Assembly: GCA_040903745.1 (NCBI GenBank)
Contig: JBBDUV010000074.1
Span: 1-64,000, forward strand
DNA length: 64,000 nucleotides
From: M55B112 sp040903745
GTDB lineage: Bacteria > Bacteroidota > Bacteroidia > Bacteroidales > GCA-2748055
Direction of reading: 5' to 3'
Position 1 is the stretch's first letter. The number at the start of each line of letters is the position of its first letter. The notes beneath the pieces were generated by a model that saw only the letters and a list, made by a program, of their open reading frames with translations, ran no database searches and had not been told where the DNA came from. The translations under genes and the position numbers were made by a program. Shown here piece after piece: positions 17,527 through 26,874 of the stretch.

Positions 17527-17551
17527 GTATTCCACTGGATGGTAAAGGCGT

Positions 17552-17582
17552 TAAATATACACAAACAAAACTCTAATTCAAA
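17552..17582 (-). promoter_or_regulatory. Bacteroidota-type promoter for the haem/YceI/SpoIIE operon
   Basis: Read on the minus strand: TTTG (17579-17582), a 19-bp spacer, then TATATTTA (17552-17559), close to the TTTG/TAnnTTTG consensus. It lies 25 bp before the ATG at 17526, giving a ~20-nt leader. Confidence 0.6.
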
Positions 17583-17585
17583 TTT

Positions 17586-17948
17586 CTAAAGTCCTTTTTC
17601 AGGTCTGATTCCCTTAATTGGGTTATTGCGCTCAATACGCATTACTTTTTTGCCCGATATGATCGCCTTATTTAGCCCAATTTGATCTGGATACAAAATT
17701 ATATCGCTCATGTTTATCCGTTGATCTTGTGCTAACTCCAATCTTATAGGAAATGGCCTTATGACTCTGATGAGAAATATTTCGGTTATCGTTGTTTTTC
17801 TGTTCCCTGCTTTATCAGGATCCTCATCCTGAGAGAGGCGTTTATACTGCTCAACAACGGTAACTTCCAGGATTGTCTGTTGTGCGGACCTGGCGAATTG
17901 GGTCCTATAGCTATTGCTTTTAAAATTGGCTGGCTGAAGGCGTTGGGA
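17586..17948 (-). pseudogene. Open frame without start, unrecognised remnant
   Basis: The minus strand is open for 121 codons between a TGA (17949-17951) and the TAG at 17586-17588. The only ATG lies far inside (before SDIILYPD). Composition is protein-like and hydrophilic (TILEVTVVEQYKRLSQDED, TEIFLIRVIRPFPIRLEL, KKVMRIERNNPIKGIRPEKG). I do not recognise the family; it is probably the 3' part of a lost gene. The rest of 17527-18145 holds a promoter and a terminator. Confidence 0.4.
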
Positions 17949-18057
17949 TCAGGGCGCTACTATTCCATATGCTTATAAATTTATTTTCCTGCAATTTTTT
18001 TTCGCAGGCGACTGAGACTCTCACGTTCGAGGCCAGGATAGGAGGCAATATGAAACG

Positions 18058-18085
18058 AAAAAAGGGTGCCGCAAGCGACACCCTT
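18058..18085 (-). terminator. Terminator of the SusCD operon
   Basis: aagggtg (18062-18068) pairs with caccctt (18079-18085). On the minus strand the hairpin is followed by six T. It lies ~60 bp after the stop of the LamG lipoprotein gene. Confidence 0.8.
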
Positions 18086-18145
18086 ACCTAAACCTACCAT
18101 CTACAACCGCATATTATAAGCGATCCTGCTTACACATGCAGATAA

Positions 18146-19198
18146 CTACTCCTCAGTAACTTTCTCAAGGTTATAGATCAACAATACTTGCGCAGATGTC
18201 AAAACATCATCGTAGAACCTCACTTCATCCATGCTGCCGTGGAAATATCCACCCCATGCCAGCGGAATTATCTGATCTGTTTCAAAGTTGGTATCATCTG
18301 CTGCATACTCGTCTGAATCACAACCAAATACCAGGTCATTACCAGTATTGGTAGCTGCAGTACCAGGGGTATTGTCCCATTGCTGGGCCTGTTCTCCGTT
18401 TATATAGAAGGTCATGTTACCATCACCAAAAGTAACTACAACATGGTACCAGGTATCGATTTCCAGTGGTGGATCAGTATCCCTGTCATAAATACCCTCA
18501 CTGGTACTTATGGTGAAGAAAGCCTTATTAACTGACTGCAGCTGGAATTTATAACCCATCCAGGAATGCAGACCGATAAAACGGTTGTTTTCCAGAATTT
18601 CAGCAGCACTTAACCACAGTGATATGGAAAGCTTCTGTGGATTCAATGAAGCATTGTATGGAATCACCACATGCGCACCGTCATCAAACATAAGTGCAGC
18701 ATCGGCATCTCCATACCGGTCGGTCGTCCATTCAGGAAGTGAGCCTCCCCATGTGGCTGCACCATCCATCAGGGTGCCATTGAAGCCATTTCCGGAATAG
18801 TCATTCAGGGTAGTGCCCTCACCTTCATTGAAGGTCCAGTGCCCCACCAATGCATCCGGTGCTATTGCCGCAACCACATTCTCTTCGTAAACTTCCATTG
18901 CAGCATTCAGAGAAATTACAGTATTATCTACCTCTGTCTGGGTAGCCTCAGCATCATCATACACATCTTGTGCAGCATCAATAACCACCATCAGGGCATC
19001 CTTGGATCCGGGTAGATACTGACCTTCAGCAAGACCTTCCATGGTGTCGTCGATCAAATCATTAGCCGTTGTCAATGCTGCCAGTAGTGCAGCTTTGTCA
19101 ACATCATCTGTCTTATCCTTATCACAGCCGACAAACAGCACAGCTGTCATAGCCATCATAAGAATGACATTTAGAAAATTCACTTTTTTTGTTTTCAT
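18146..19198 (-). CDS. FIVAR-LamG surface lipoprotein
   Basis: 350 aa. Lipoprotein signal (MMAMTAVLFVGC, Cys25). Residues ~35-110 match the three-helix FIVAR module (LLAALTTANDLIDDTMEG, then YLPGSKDALMVVIDAAQDVY). Residues ~118-345 are a LamG/concanavalin-like jelly roll (LVGHWTFNEGEGTTLNDYSG, TWYHVVVTFGDGNMTFYING, GSMDEVRFYDDVLT). It occupies the SusE/F-type position after SusD, so it is probably a surface glycan-binding protein that feeds the SusCD complex. It ends the operon, with a terminator just behind. Confidence 0.85.
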   Translation of the reverse strand: MKTKKVNFLNVILMMAMTAVLFVGCDKDKTDDVDKAALLAALTTANDLIDDTMEGLAEGQYLPGSKDALMVVIDAAQDVYDDAEATQTEVDNTVISLNAAMEVYEENVVAAIAPDALVGHWTFNEGEGTTLNDYSGNGFNGTLMDGAATWGGSLPEWTTDRYGDADAALMFDDGAHVVIPYNASLNPQKLSISLWLSAAEILENNRFIGLHSWMGYKFQLQSVNKAFFTISTSEGIYDRDTDPPLEIDTWYHVVVTFGDGNMTFYINGEQAQQWDNTPGTAATNTGNDLVFGCDSDEYAADDTNFETDQIIPLAWGGYFHGSMDEVRFYDDVLTSAQVLLIYNLEKVTEE

Positions 19199-19221
19199 AG
19201 GTACATGTTTTTAAATTAAAA

Positions 19222-20706
19222 TTAAATATTTGGATTAATATCGGTTTCACTTTGTGGTATTGGGAAATAACGGTTGGATTCATATTCAAATCCTGTCCCG
19301 TTCAGGGCCGCTTCGGCCGCTTCTTTCCCATAGCGCATCAGGTCGAAATAGCGGTGGAACTCAAAACCTAATTCTACCCTGCGTTCATGCCTTATTGCCT
19401 CACGGACTTCGTTTTTACTGCCTGCTGCAATATCCGGCAGCAATGCTAGCGGGATCGCTCCGTAATCTGGCAGTTCCTCATCATGGAGATAACTCTCCCT
19501 GGCTCTTTTTCTCACCCGGTTCAGAGGAACTACAGCCTCATCTGTCCTGTCAAGTTCATTCAGTGCCTCAGCTTTGATGAGCAGGATATCACTGTAGCGT
19601 AGGTAAGTATAATTCAGACCACCATTTCCCTTTGTTCCTTTGCCTACCTCGGCAAGTGGCTGAAGGTGCTTTTTTTGCAGGTAACCTGTGGGCGACCAGG
19701 CAGGATTAAACGCCTCACCGTTCAGCCAGGGCTGGCCATCGCGGCCAACCGTATAATCCAGCCGGGGATCGTACACACTGTCTTCCGTTACTTCGAATTC
19801 ATCAATAAAATCCTGCTTTGGCACGTTAAAAAAATATCCGTTTTCAGCCTGTGGAGCAAACCACTGGTTCAGCGCACTTCCCTGGAACGGATCCTGATCT
19901 GCCAGGTGCTGAATTTCAAACACAGACTCCTTGTTGTTTTCATATTCCAACTTGAAGTTCTGATTGAACAGGTCCATTAATGCATAGATGCCAAGTGATT
20001 CAAGGGAATCTGCATAAGCCAGTGCATCGGCATGTTTCTCCTGGTACAGATAAACTTTGGCAAGCATACCAAAGGCAGCGCCCCTGGAAGCTCTTCCGTA
20101 ATCGGCAGGGGCAATAACAGCCGGCAGATCATCCTTGGCCAGCAACAGGTCATCTTCAATTTGTTCATAGATCTCCGACACTGTTGAAAGAGGTGTATAC
20201 AGATCGTCGAGCGTTGCAACCGGTGCTGTCTTCAAAGGGATTTCTCCATAGATATTCACCAGAATGAAATAGTAATAGGCCCTCAGAAACCGTGCTTCTG
20301 CAACATATTGATCCCTGAGGGAAGCATTCATATCGATGTCCGGAATTTTACCAATTACTTCATTTGTACGCGCGATGCCATCATAATAGTGCTCCCAGCA
20401 TGCTTCAATAAAACCGTTGTCTGTAGTGGTCTGGAAATCTTCTATGAAGGATATCTCGCTCTGATCACCCGGATTGCCTCCTTTTATGGCATCATCAGAA
20501 GCAACATCTCCAAACACCCAGAGGTTGTTTTCGATGGATTTAAAGGCCAGTGGTTCATAGCAGGCATTTACTGCCAGGAAGGCATGCTCTGCCGTCTGGT
20601 AAAATGTGGCACTTGAGTATCGTCCCTGGAGATTCTCTTCAAGGAAATCGGAACACCCGTTTATGATGCCCAATACAGTAATGATACATATTATTTTTGC
20701 TCTCAT
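19222..20706 (-). CDS. susD: SusD/RagB-family nutrient-binding lipoprotein
   Basis: 494 aa. Lipoprotein signal ending IINGCSDFLEE (Cys18). The N-terminal SusD-like region includes VAEARFLRAYYYFILVNIYG (133-152), and the C-terminal RagB/SusD region includes YLRYSDILLIKAEALNELD, RHERRVELGFEFHRYFDLMR and the terminal YFPIPQSETDINPNI. It forms the lid on the SusC barrel and binds oligosaccharide at the cell surface. It starts 11 bp after SusC. Confidence 0.95.
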   Translation of the reverse strand: MRAKIICIITVLGIINGCSDFLEENLQGRYSSATFYQTAEHAFLAVNACYEPLAFKSIENNLWVFGDVASDDAIKGGNPGDQSEISFIEDFQTTTDNGFIEACWEHYYDGIARTNEVIGKIPDIDMNASLRDQYVAEARFLRAYYYFILVNIYGEIPLKTAPVATLDDLYTPLSTVSEIYEQIEDDLLLAKDDLPAVIAPADYGRASRGAAFGMLAKVYLYQEKHADALAYADSLESLGIYALMDLFNQNFKLEYENNKESVFEIQHLADQDPFQGSALNQWFAPQAENGYFFNVPKQDFIDEFEVTEDSVYDPRLDYTVGRDGQPWLNGEAFNPAWSPTGYLQKKHLQPLAEVGKGTKGNGGLNYTYLRYSDILLIKAEALNELDRTDEAVVPLNRVRKRARESYLHDEELPDYGAIPLALLPDIAAGSKNEVREAIRHERRVELGFEFHRYFDLMRYGKEAAEAALNGTGFEYESNRYFPIPQSETDINPNI

Positions 20707-20717
20707 TTTACAAACGT

Positions 20718-23700
20718 TTAAAAGGTAAATTGTAATCCAACACTCAATGATACTGCAGTAGGGTATGTCCCCCAGTCAATACCGGCTGCCCGGTCGCCTT
20801 CACCTGCGGAGTTATTGCTTACGGTCATTTCCGGATCCAGGCCGGGGTATTTGGTCAGCGTCAGAAGATTCTGTCCCACGAGATATATCCTCACTTTTTC
20901 AAAATAGAACCTGCTTGTCAGGGTTTCAGGAAGCGTATAGCCCAGTTGGGTGGTCTTTAATCTCAGATAGGAACCGTCGGCCAGAAAGCGCGTGGAAGGT
21001 TTGGTGTTATTCGATTTGGCGGACCATGATGCCCGGGGTTGTGTAACACTGCTTCCTTCACCTGTCCAATGTTCATCGTAGTAGCGCCGGGTAACTGTAA
21101 ACGGCCTGTAAAATCCCTCAATATCCGTCGCAACCTGGTAATAGATCTTGTTACCATGGCTGCCCTGCGTCAGCAGTGTAAGGTCAAACCCTTTATAGGT
21201 TGCCGTGATATTCAAACCATAGGTAAACAGGGGAATTGCACTTCCCACATGGTCCCTGTCCTCCTCATTGATTATTCCGTCTTTGTTAATATCGCGGTAT
21301 TTTACATCTCCGGGCCGAATATTATCTCCCTGGTACGCGTGGGTAATGATATCTTTCGTATTCTGAAAAATACCCTCCATCTCATAGAGGTAGAAAGAAC
21401 CAACCGGATGCCCCTCCTCTGTTAATGTTGCAAACACCCCGTTATCTATTCTACCTCCCGAAATGGGAGCTTCCAGCTCAAGAACCTCGTTTTGCAGTGC
21501 AGCCATCACACCCGATACGGATATCATTCCCTCCTTTATTGCCTGTCTGAAATTCAACTCCAGCTCAACACCTGTATTGCGTATTTTTCCCCTGTTCTCC
21601 CATGCAGGTTCAACAGATCCTCCCGAAGGAGGGATTGGCGCTTTATTCAGCATGTTACTGGTCACCTTATAGAAATAATCTGCAGTCAGACTCAACCTGT
21701 TATTCCATACCCGAAAGTCAAGTCCCCCGTCAACCTGCTTACTTGTCTCCCAGCGTACATCTTCATTTCCGTATACTGAAAGGGTATATCCACTGGCGGA
21801 GACCCCTCCAAAGGGATAATTATAATTTGGACTGATCTGGTCGGAGTATGAATAATTTCCAATTTCCTGGTTCCCGTTTACACCATATGATGTTCTTATT
21901 TTCAACATATTGACCCCCTCTGCATTCTCCATAAATGCTTCCTTGTCCAGGCGCCATCCTGCTGAGATGGAATAAAAGGTACCCCATCGGTTTGCAGCAC
22001 TGAAGCGCGAGGATCCATCCTCACGTACAATAAGCGAAGCCAGGTATTTATCCTGAAAGTTATAGTTGGCCCTACCAAAAAAAGAGACCAGAGCATATCC
22101 CTCCCTCGATTCACCTGCAACTGTTGTTCCCTGTCCGTTTCCCAGGTAAACCAGGTTGTTATCCTGGTCAGGGAAATCTTTTTCGGAAGCTGAATTCTGG
22201 TAAAACCCGGCCTTGATAAGCTCGGTACCCAGCATATAGGTAAAATTGTGATCGTTTATGGCTGTTTTGTATGTCAGCACATTACTCCACGACCAGTTCA
22301 GCATTTCTCCGTCTGTAACAGTAAGTGTATTGGGATTATTGATCCTGTTATTTGTTCCCCAGGTTTTGTCAAATCTGCGCCGATTGTAATTTACCCTGTC
22401 CAGTCCGAATGTTGAGGCCATCTGCAGTTGCTCAGTGAATGCGATAGTTGCATTCACATCACCAAAAAGTCTGTTCTCCTTTCGGATGTTATGCTGGTTC
22501 AGTGCCAGACCAATCGGGTTATATCCGTCGCCCAGCAAACCAGGGTATTCCGGCAAATCAGTGAATTGGCCGTCCTCATCATAAATTGGAATTCCCGGGG
22601 TTCTGAAAAAGGCATAGCGAACTATACTCCCGCCGTTTCCACCGTATCCGTCGCCGCTGCTGCCTATACTCTTATTCTCATCCTGGGAAATATTGATGTT
22701 CGCACCGACTGTCAGCCAGTCAAACGCTTTTGAAGAGACACTTATCTTTCCTGTTGAGCGCTCGTAATTGCTGTTCAGAATAATCCCCTCCTGTCCGAAA
22801 TGGCTTGCGGAAACAAGGTAATTGGTCCTCTCATCACCCCCGCTAACAGATAGGTTGTGATTCTGAATGATTGCGTTTCTGAAAATCTCCTCCAGGTAAT
22901 TAATATCTGGAAGTGTGGCGGCAATTTCATCGGTAATTAAAGGCCTTTTCAGGATGTCGCTGGTAACGAACGCATTATCGTTATTAGCAGCTTCGTTATA
23001 GATGTTTATGTATTCATCCCTGCCGACCATTTCAGTCAGGCGACCGTGTTGCTGAACGCCTAGTTGTGTGTTAAAATTGATGGTTGATTTTCCGCTTTTC
23101 CCCTTCTTTGTGGTGATAAGCACCACCCCATTGTTTGCTCTGGAACCATAAATAGCAGCAGAGGCAGCATCCTTCAGGACACTCACCGATTCAATGTCAG
23201 AAACAGACAGATTGTCGAGTGCATCGGTTGTTGGAACGCCATCCACAATATAGAGTGGGGAATTACTGCTGTTGATGGACCCGACACCCCTGATCCTTAC
23301 TGAGACCCCCTCGCCGGGAGCCCCTGTATTTTGCGTAATGTTCACACCGGCAGCCCTGCCCTGAAGCGCCTGGTCAACACTGGCCAGCGGAATCGTATTC
23401 ATATCTCCGGTTTCAACACTGGAAACTGCACCGGTAACATCTACCTTCCGCTGTGTCCCGTACCCTGTAACCACAACCTCCTCCAGTAGTTCGGCATCTT
23501 CCTCCAGTTGTATATCAAAAACCCTGTTCTCTCCTACCCTGATCTCCCTGGTTGTATACCCGATATACGATATTACCAATACCGGATCATTGATATCTCC
23601 GGGGATGGTAAGAGAGAAATCGCCTGTAAAAGAGGTGATGGTACCCGTAGATGTGCCTTTGACGATAATGTTTACGCCGATCAACTCCGTTCCGTTCTGA

Positions 23701-23843
23701 TCGGTTACTTTTCCTGTAATGACCCGGTCCTGGGCAGTGATATTTGCTTGCAGGCAGAACAGACCGATGATCATCAGGATCATTGCTTGAATTCGTCTAT
23801 TCATAGAGGTAGTTTTATAAGTTAACTTTTTCATTTTTTTCAT
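20718..23843 (-). CDS. susC: SusC/RagA-family TonB-linked outer-membrane transporter
   Basis: 1041 aa. Signal peptide (MILMIIGLFCLQANITAQ), carboxypeptidase-regulatory-like domain (RVITGKVTDQNGTELIGVNI, ~40-115), TonB box region EEVVVTGYGTQRK, plug (residues ~125-240; VDQALQGRAAGVNI, GSINSSNSPLYIVDGVP, LKDAASAAIYGSRA) and a ~800-residue barrel ending in LSVGLQFTF. It imports oligosaccharides with the adjacent SusD. No N-terminal STN or anti-sigma partner is present, in keeping with control by the hybrid two-component regulator. ATG at 23843 is used; an internal ATG after KTTS also gives a full signal peptide. Confidence 0.97.
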   Translation of the reverse strand: MKKMKKLTYKTTSMNRRIQAMILMIIGLFCLQANITAQDRVITGKVTDQNGTELIGVNIIVKGTSTGTITSFTGDFSLTIPGDINDPVLVISYIGYTTREIRVGENRVFDIQLEEDAELLEEVVVTGYGTQRKVDVTGAVSSVETGDMNTIPLASVDQALQGRAAGVNITQNTGAPGEGVSVRIRGVGSINSSNSPLYIVDGVPTTDALDNLSVSDIESVSVLKDAASAAIYGSRANNGVVLITTKKGKSGKSTINFNTQLGVQQHGRLTEMVGRDEYINIYNEAANNDNAFVTSDILKRPLITDEIAATLPDINYLEEIFRNAIIQNHNLSVSGGDERTNYLVSASHFGQEGIILNSNYERSTGKISVSSKAFDWLTVGANINISQDENKSIGSSGDGYGGNGGSIVRYAFFRTPGIPIYDEDGQFTDLPEYPGLLGDGYNPIGLALNQHNIRKENRLFGDVNATIAFTEQLQMASTFGLDRVNYNRRRFDKTWGTNNRINNPNTLTVTDGEMLNWSWSNVLTYKTAINDHNFTYMLGTELIKAGFYQNSASEKDFPDQDNNLVYLGNGQGTTVAGESREGYALVSFFGRANYNFQDKYLASLIVREDGSSRFSAANRWGTFYSISAGWRLDKEAFMENAEGVNMLKIRTSYGVNGNQEIGNYSYSDQISPNYNYPFGGVSASGYTLSVYGNEDVRWETSKQVDGGLDFRVWNNRLSLTADYFYKVTSNMLNKAPIPPSGGSVEPAWENRGKIRNTGVELELNFRQAIKEGMISVSGVMAALQNEVLELEAPISGGRIDNGVFATLTEEGHPVGSFYLYEMEGIFQNTKDIITHAYQGDNIRPGDVKYRDINKDGIINEEDRDHVGSAIPLFTYGLNITATYKGFDLTLLTQGSHGNKIYYQVATDIEGFYRPFTVTRRYYDEHWTGEGSSVTQPRASWSAKSNNTKPSTRFLADGSYLRLKTTQLGYTLPETLTSRFYFEKVRIYLVGQNLLTLTKYPGLDPEMTVSNNSAGEGDRAAGIDWGTYPTAVSLSVGLQFTF

Positions 23844-23852
23844 TCTTACCCG

Positions 23853-25574
23853 TTACCGATAAGCGATTACGATACCATTTACCAATGTTTTACTACCAAT
23901 CTTTTCCTCCTGGCTACCCGCGGGAATTACCACGATTAACATAGCCTCTCCACCCGGCAGTGTAAAGCTTCCTGAATCGGCAACATGGGAAGCTACGATT
24001 TCATGACTGATCGCATCATAAAGATCCACAGTATCTGACGCATTGAAATAATCAATCTCCTTATCCCCTCCATGGGGGTTGTAGTACAAGTATGTGGGGT
24101 ATGCAGGCTCCCTGTAGAAATCGCTTGCAAGGCAATTCAGCTGCAGGATCTGTTCTACATTGGTCTCCCTGATGATAGATCCGAAGATCCCGGCATGGGC
24201 CGAACCATAAATACTGAACATTGATATGGGAGGCTGGCCAACCACCCAGTTGGGACCATCACCCAGTGCGACCGGGGAAACACCTTCCAGCGCTTCTTTC
24301 CCGTAAATATCTGTTTTCTTGAGACCTTCGTATGCAATCACATTCCTGGTGACCGATTTCTGGTTGGGCAGCCACTGGTTTTTGCCCGGAATCTCATATG
24401 GATAAAAGAGCCGTGCGGTATTGGCCGCGTTCAGCATCCATTTACCAATAGACGTTGCATAGGCAGGGTCATACCTTACCATTGGCACAAGTGGCCATGC
24501 CAGGTCAAATGTGTTCATCAGGAATCCATAACCACCTTCCTGGAGGATATTGCCCACCATTCCGCTTACATCATATTCACCCCAGTGGTCATTAATAACG
24601 CCCCAGCCGGTGCGCCCTTCCTGAGAAGTACAACCTTCAAATGTCCAGTTTAAAAATTTCGTGATATCATAGTTATCCCCTTGCTCTGCATTCAGCCGGG
24701 CACCCGTGTAAGCGCCAAAGGGAAGCAATATTTCATAAAAACGACTCTCAGGCAATGCGCTGAGCGCATTCAGGGCCGACCTTGCACCTTCCAGGTACCT
24801 GCTGTCCCCAAATTTTATATATGCATTATATAATACCCAGGCATGACCCGCAGCGGCATCCTGCTGATAGGGAATATGGCTGACCTTCCCCTCCATGGTA
24901 CTGTAATCAAAATAAGAGTAATCGTAATTGCCGTTCAGCACCGAATCGGCTTTATAAAACTGCTCTGCAATAATCCGCTGCAGGCTGTCGGCCCGTTCCA
25001 CGCCAGGAAACAGATCACAGACAGCATAATAAAGTACATTTGGGAATACATCGTACCACCAATCCCTGCCATATCCGCCACCAAGCATGGCTACCTCCTC
25101 ACAGGTGTTATTCATCATGATGTTCCAGCCATTTTCCCTGTTAAAGTAGTTCTGGACCATCTTCACGTAATTGTGACCATGCTGATCCCGCTTATCAATA
25201 CCCACAAGTCCTGCACTCATCAACGCTCCGAGTGAGTTAATGGCTTCATGAAACTCCCCGTTATTTACATCCGGACCCTGGCGGACATCACCGATTACCG
25301 TGTAAATACCAAAAGTCCCCTGTGAGAAGTTCCTCCCGGCATTGTCAAACCATAGCAGCGATGACTCCTTCGTTCCGTGCGGCTGACTGAATACTATATC
25401 ATCAAAATTTCTTGACTTCTCAAGCCAATCTATCATGTTATAGGGTGCAGGATGCTCGGGCATCTCTTCTACCTTATCCAGCATTGTCTGTTCAAGCACA
25501 TCTGTATGATTCCCGCAGGAAAACGCCAACAATAACAGGGACAACATGCTGATATACAATAAAGTTTTCATCAT
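23853..25574 (-). CDS. Unrecognised lipoprotein, candidate (alpha/alpha)-barrel glycan enzyme
   Basis: 573 aa. Lipoprotein signal ending LLLLAFSC (Cys20). I cannot assign a family. Helix-rich residues ~40-480 with Trp/Tyr/Asp-rich motifs (GYGRDWWYDVFPN 167-179; GKWMLNAANTARLF 377-390; YGSAHAGIFGSII 456-468; SDFYREPAYPTYLYY 484-498) suggest an (alpha/alpha)6 toroid, followed by a small beta domain (VDLYDAISHEI, then GEAMLIVVIPAG) like those capping glycosidases. The same motifs in the same order occur in the N-terminal half of the secreted protein at 28344. It sits between an MFS gene (4 bp) and susC (9 bp). A glycoside hydrolase or lyase role is inferred from context. Confidence 0.7.
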   Translation of the reverse strand: MMKTLLYISMLSLLLLAFSCGNHTDVLEQTMLDKVEEMPEHPAPYNMIDWLEKSRNFDDIVFSQPHGTKESSLLWFDNAGRNFSQGTFGIYTVIGDVRQGPDVNNGEFHEAINSLGALMSAGLVGIDKRDQHGHNYVKMVQNYFNRENGWNIMMNNTCEEVAMLGGGYGRDWWYDVFPNVLYYAVCDLFPGVERADSLQRIIAEQFYKADSVLNGNYDYSYFDYSTMEGKVSHIPYQQDAAAGHAWVLYNAYIKFGDSRYLEGARSALNALSALPESRFYEILLPFGAYTGARLNAEQGDNYDITKFLNWTFEGCTSQEGRTGWGVINDHWGEYDVSGMVGNILQEGGYGFLMNTFDLAWPLVPMVRYDPAYATSIGKWMLNAANTARLFYPYEIPGKNQWLPNQKSVTRNVIAYEGLKKTDIYGKEALEGVSPVALGDGPNWVVGQPPISMFSIYGSAHAGIFGSIIRETNVEQILQLNCLASDFYREPAYPTYLYYNPHGGDKEIDYFNASDTVDLYDAISHEIVASHVADSGSFTLPGGEAMLIVVIPAGSQEEKIGSKTLVNGIVIAYR

Positions 25575-25578
25575 CAGT

Positions 25579-26874
25579 TTAGGCTATTAATTTCTGATCC
25601 TTTTCAGTACCATCGCTTGCATTCCTATAAGTATTGGTTTTCCTGATCAGCCCCTTCGCCACAGGAATTGACAATAGCTGAACTGCAGCTATAATGATCA
25701 GGGAATATTTCAGAGCAAATGATTCTGAGACATAATAGATGAGCAGGATAAAAAGTCCCAGTCCGATAAATCTGCCAATGTACAATCCGAATTCATGATT
25801 AAAGATATAGGAAAACTCGTTTCTGTTCTCCTTAAAAGCGAGTACATCGATCACTTTCATCTGTATGGGAAAGTATGCGATATCATGCAGGGGTTGAAAC
25901 AACACCTTACAGATCATAAAAACAATGACCCCGCTTGCGGAAAAGAGGATGCCATTAAAGAGCGTGCCAATAAAAAAGATTACCAGGCCCGCTGAAAAAA
26001 TATAGATTCTGTCCTTTGGTTTTGAAATCCGTCCAATCACATATAAAACGATTGCCGCAACGATACCGGAAATACTCTGAATTGTACCGAGTGAGCCCTC
26101 ATCTCCCACAAGCCGCATAATCAGGATCGCCGGTGCAGTAACAAGGTACCCTTGTGCCAACCCTTTCAACACGGAAAGAAGGAGCATCCGCGACCAAAGC
26201 TTATCAAACCTGAAGTAGACAAAACGCTTCTGCTTGGGATTCTTAAATTTCTCCTGGTGTATGATGATACTCGATAGTATGGTAAGCAGGAACACAGCTA
26301 CTGTTACTATCTTGTAAGCATTGTTGATGTTGCCGATCAAACTTGACTGCGTGGATTTAATCAAAAACCATCCTATGAAAAAAGGAACGATGATCATTGT
26401 AATGGTATAAAAAAAAGTCTCCAGTCCGTAATAATAATTCCTGTTATTATCATTGGTAGTATTCAGTGCCAGGAAATCGCGGTTGGCCCAGAAAAATCCA
26501 AAAGAGGATCCCATGATAAAACCCGCAAGTGCGACCCCTAGCGGACTCATCACCTTAATCGACATCATAAAGACCATGGAGAGTCCGCTGAGCAACATTC
26601 CAAAACTGTATAGGTGGGCAATCTTCACCCAGTTAAGCAGGTAGCCATTAATCAGAAAAGTAAGTGGTATACCGGTATATACTGTCAGCTGATAGATAGC
26701 CACCAACCTTGGTTCATTTGAGCTTCTCATGATATAGGCTCCGACAAAGAGATCAATAACCGGCAATACCAGTGCATAAATAATGTTGGTTATCAGCAGT
26801 ATCCGCATATCGCGCGGCATACTCAGGAAAAAGTCATACTCCTTTCTTAATTTTCCCGGAGAAATTGCACTCAT
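25579..26874 (-). CDS. MFS transporter of the PUL
   Basis: 431 aa from the ATG at 26872-26874, which overlaps the TGA of the GH130 gene (ATGA). A TTG at 26928 would give a 58-bp overlap and is unlikely. About 12 membrane segments with a central basic loop (HQEKFKNPKQKRF); MPRDMRILLITNIIYALVLP and GSSFGFFWANRDFLALNT are MFS-like. It probably imports the oligosaccharide or disaccharide for GH130 across the inner membrane. Confidence 0.85.
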   Translation of the reverse strand: MSAISPGKLRKEYDFFLSMPRDMRILLITNIIYALVLPVIDLFVGAYIMRSSNEPRLVAIYQLTVYTGIPLTFLINGYLLNWVKIAHLYSFGMLLSGLSMVFMMSIKVMSPLGVALAGFIMGSSFGFFWANRDFLALNTTNDNNRNYYYGLETFFYTITMIIVPFFIGWFLIKSTQSSLIGNINNAYKIVTVAVFLLTILSSIIIHQEKFKNPKQKRFVYFRFDKLWSRMLLLSVLKGLAQGYLVTAPAILIMRLVGDEGSLGTIQSISGIVAAIVLYVIGRISKPKDRIYIFSAGLVIFFIGTLFNGILFSASGVIVFMICKVLFQPLHDIAYFPIQMKVIDVLAFKENRNEFSYIFNHEFGLYIGRFIGLGLFILLIYYVSESFALKYSLIIIAAVQLLSIPVAKGLIRKTNTYRNASDGTEKDQKLIA

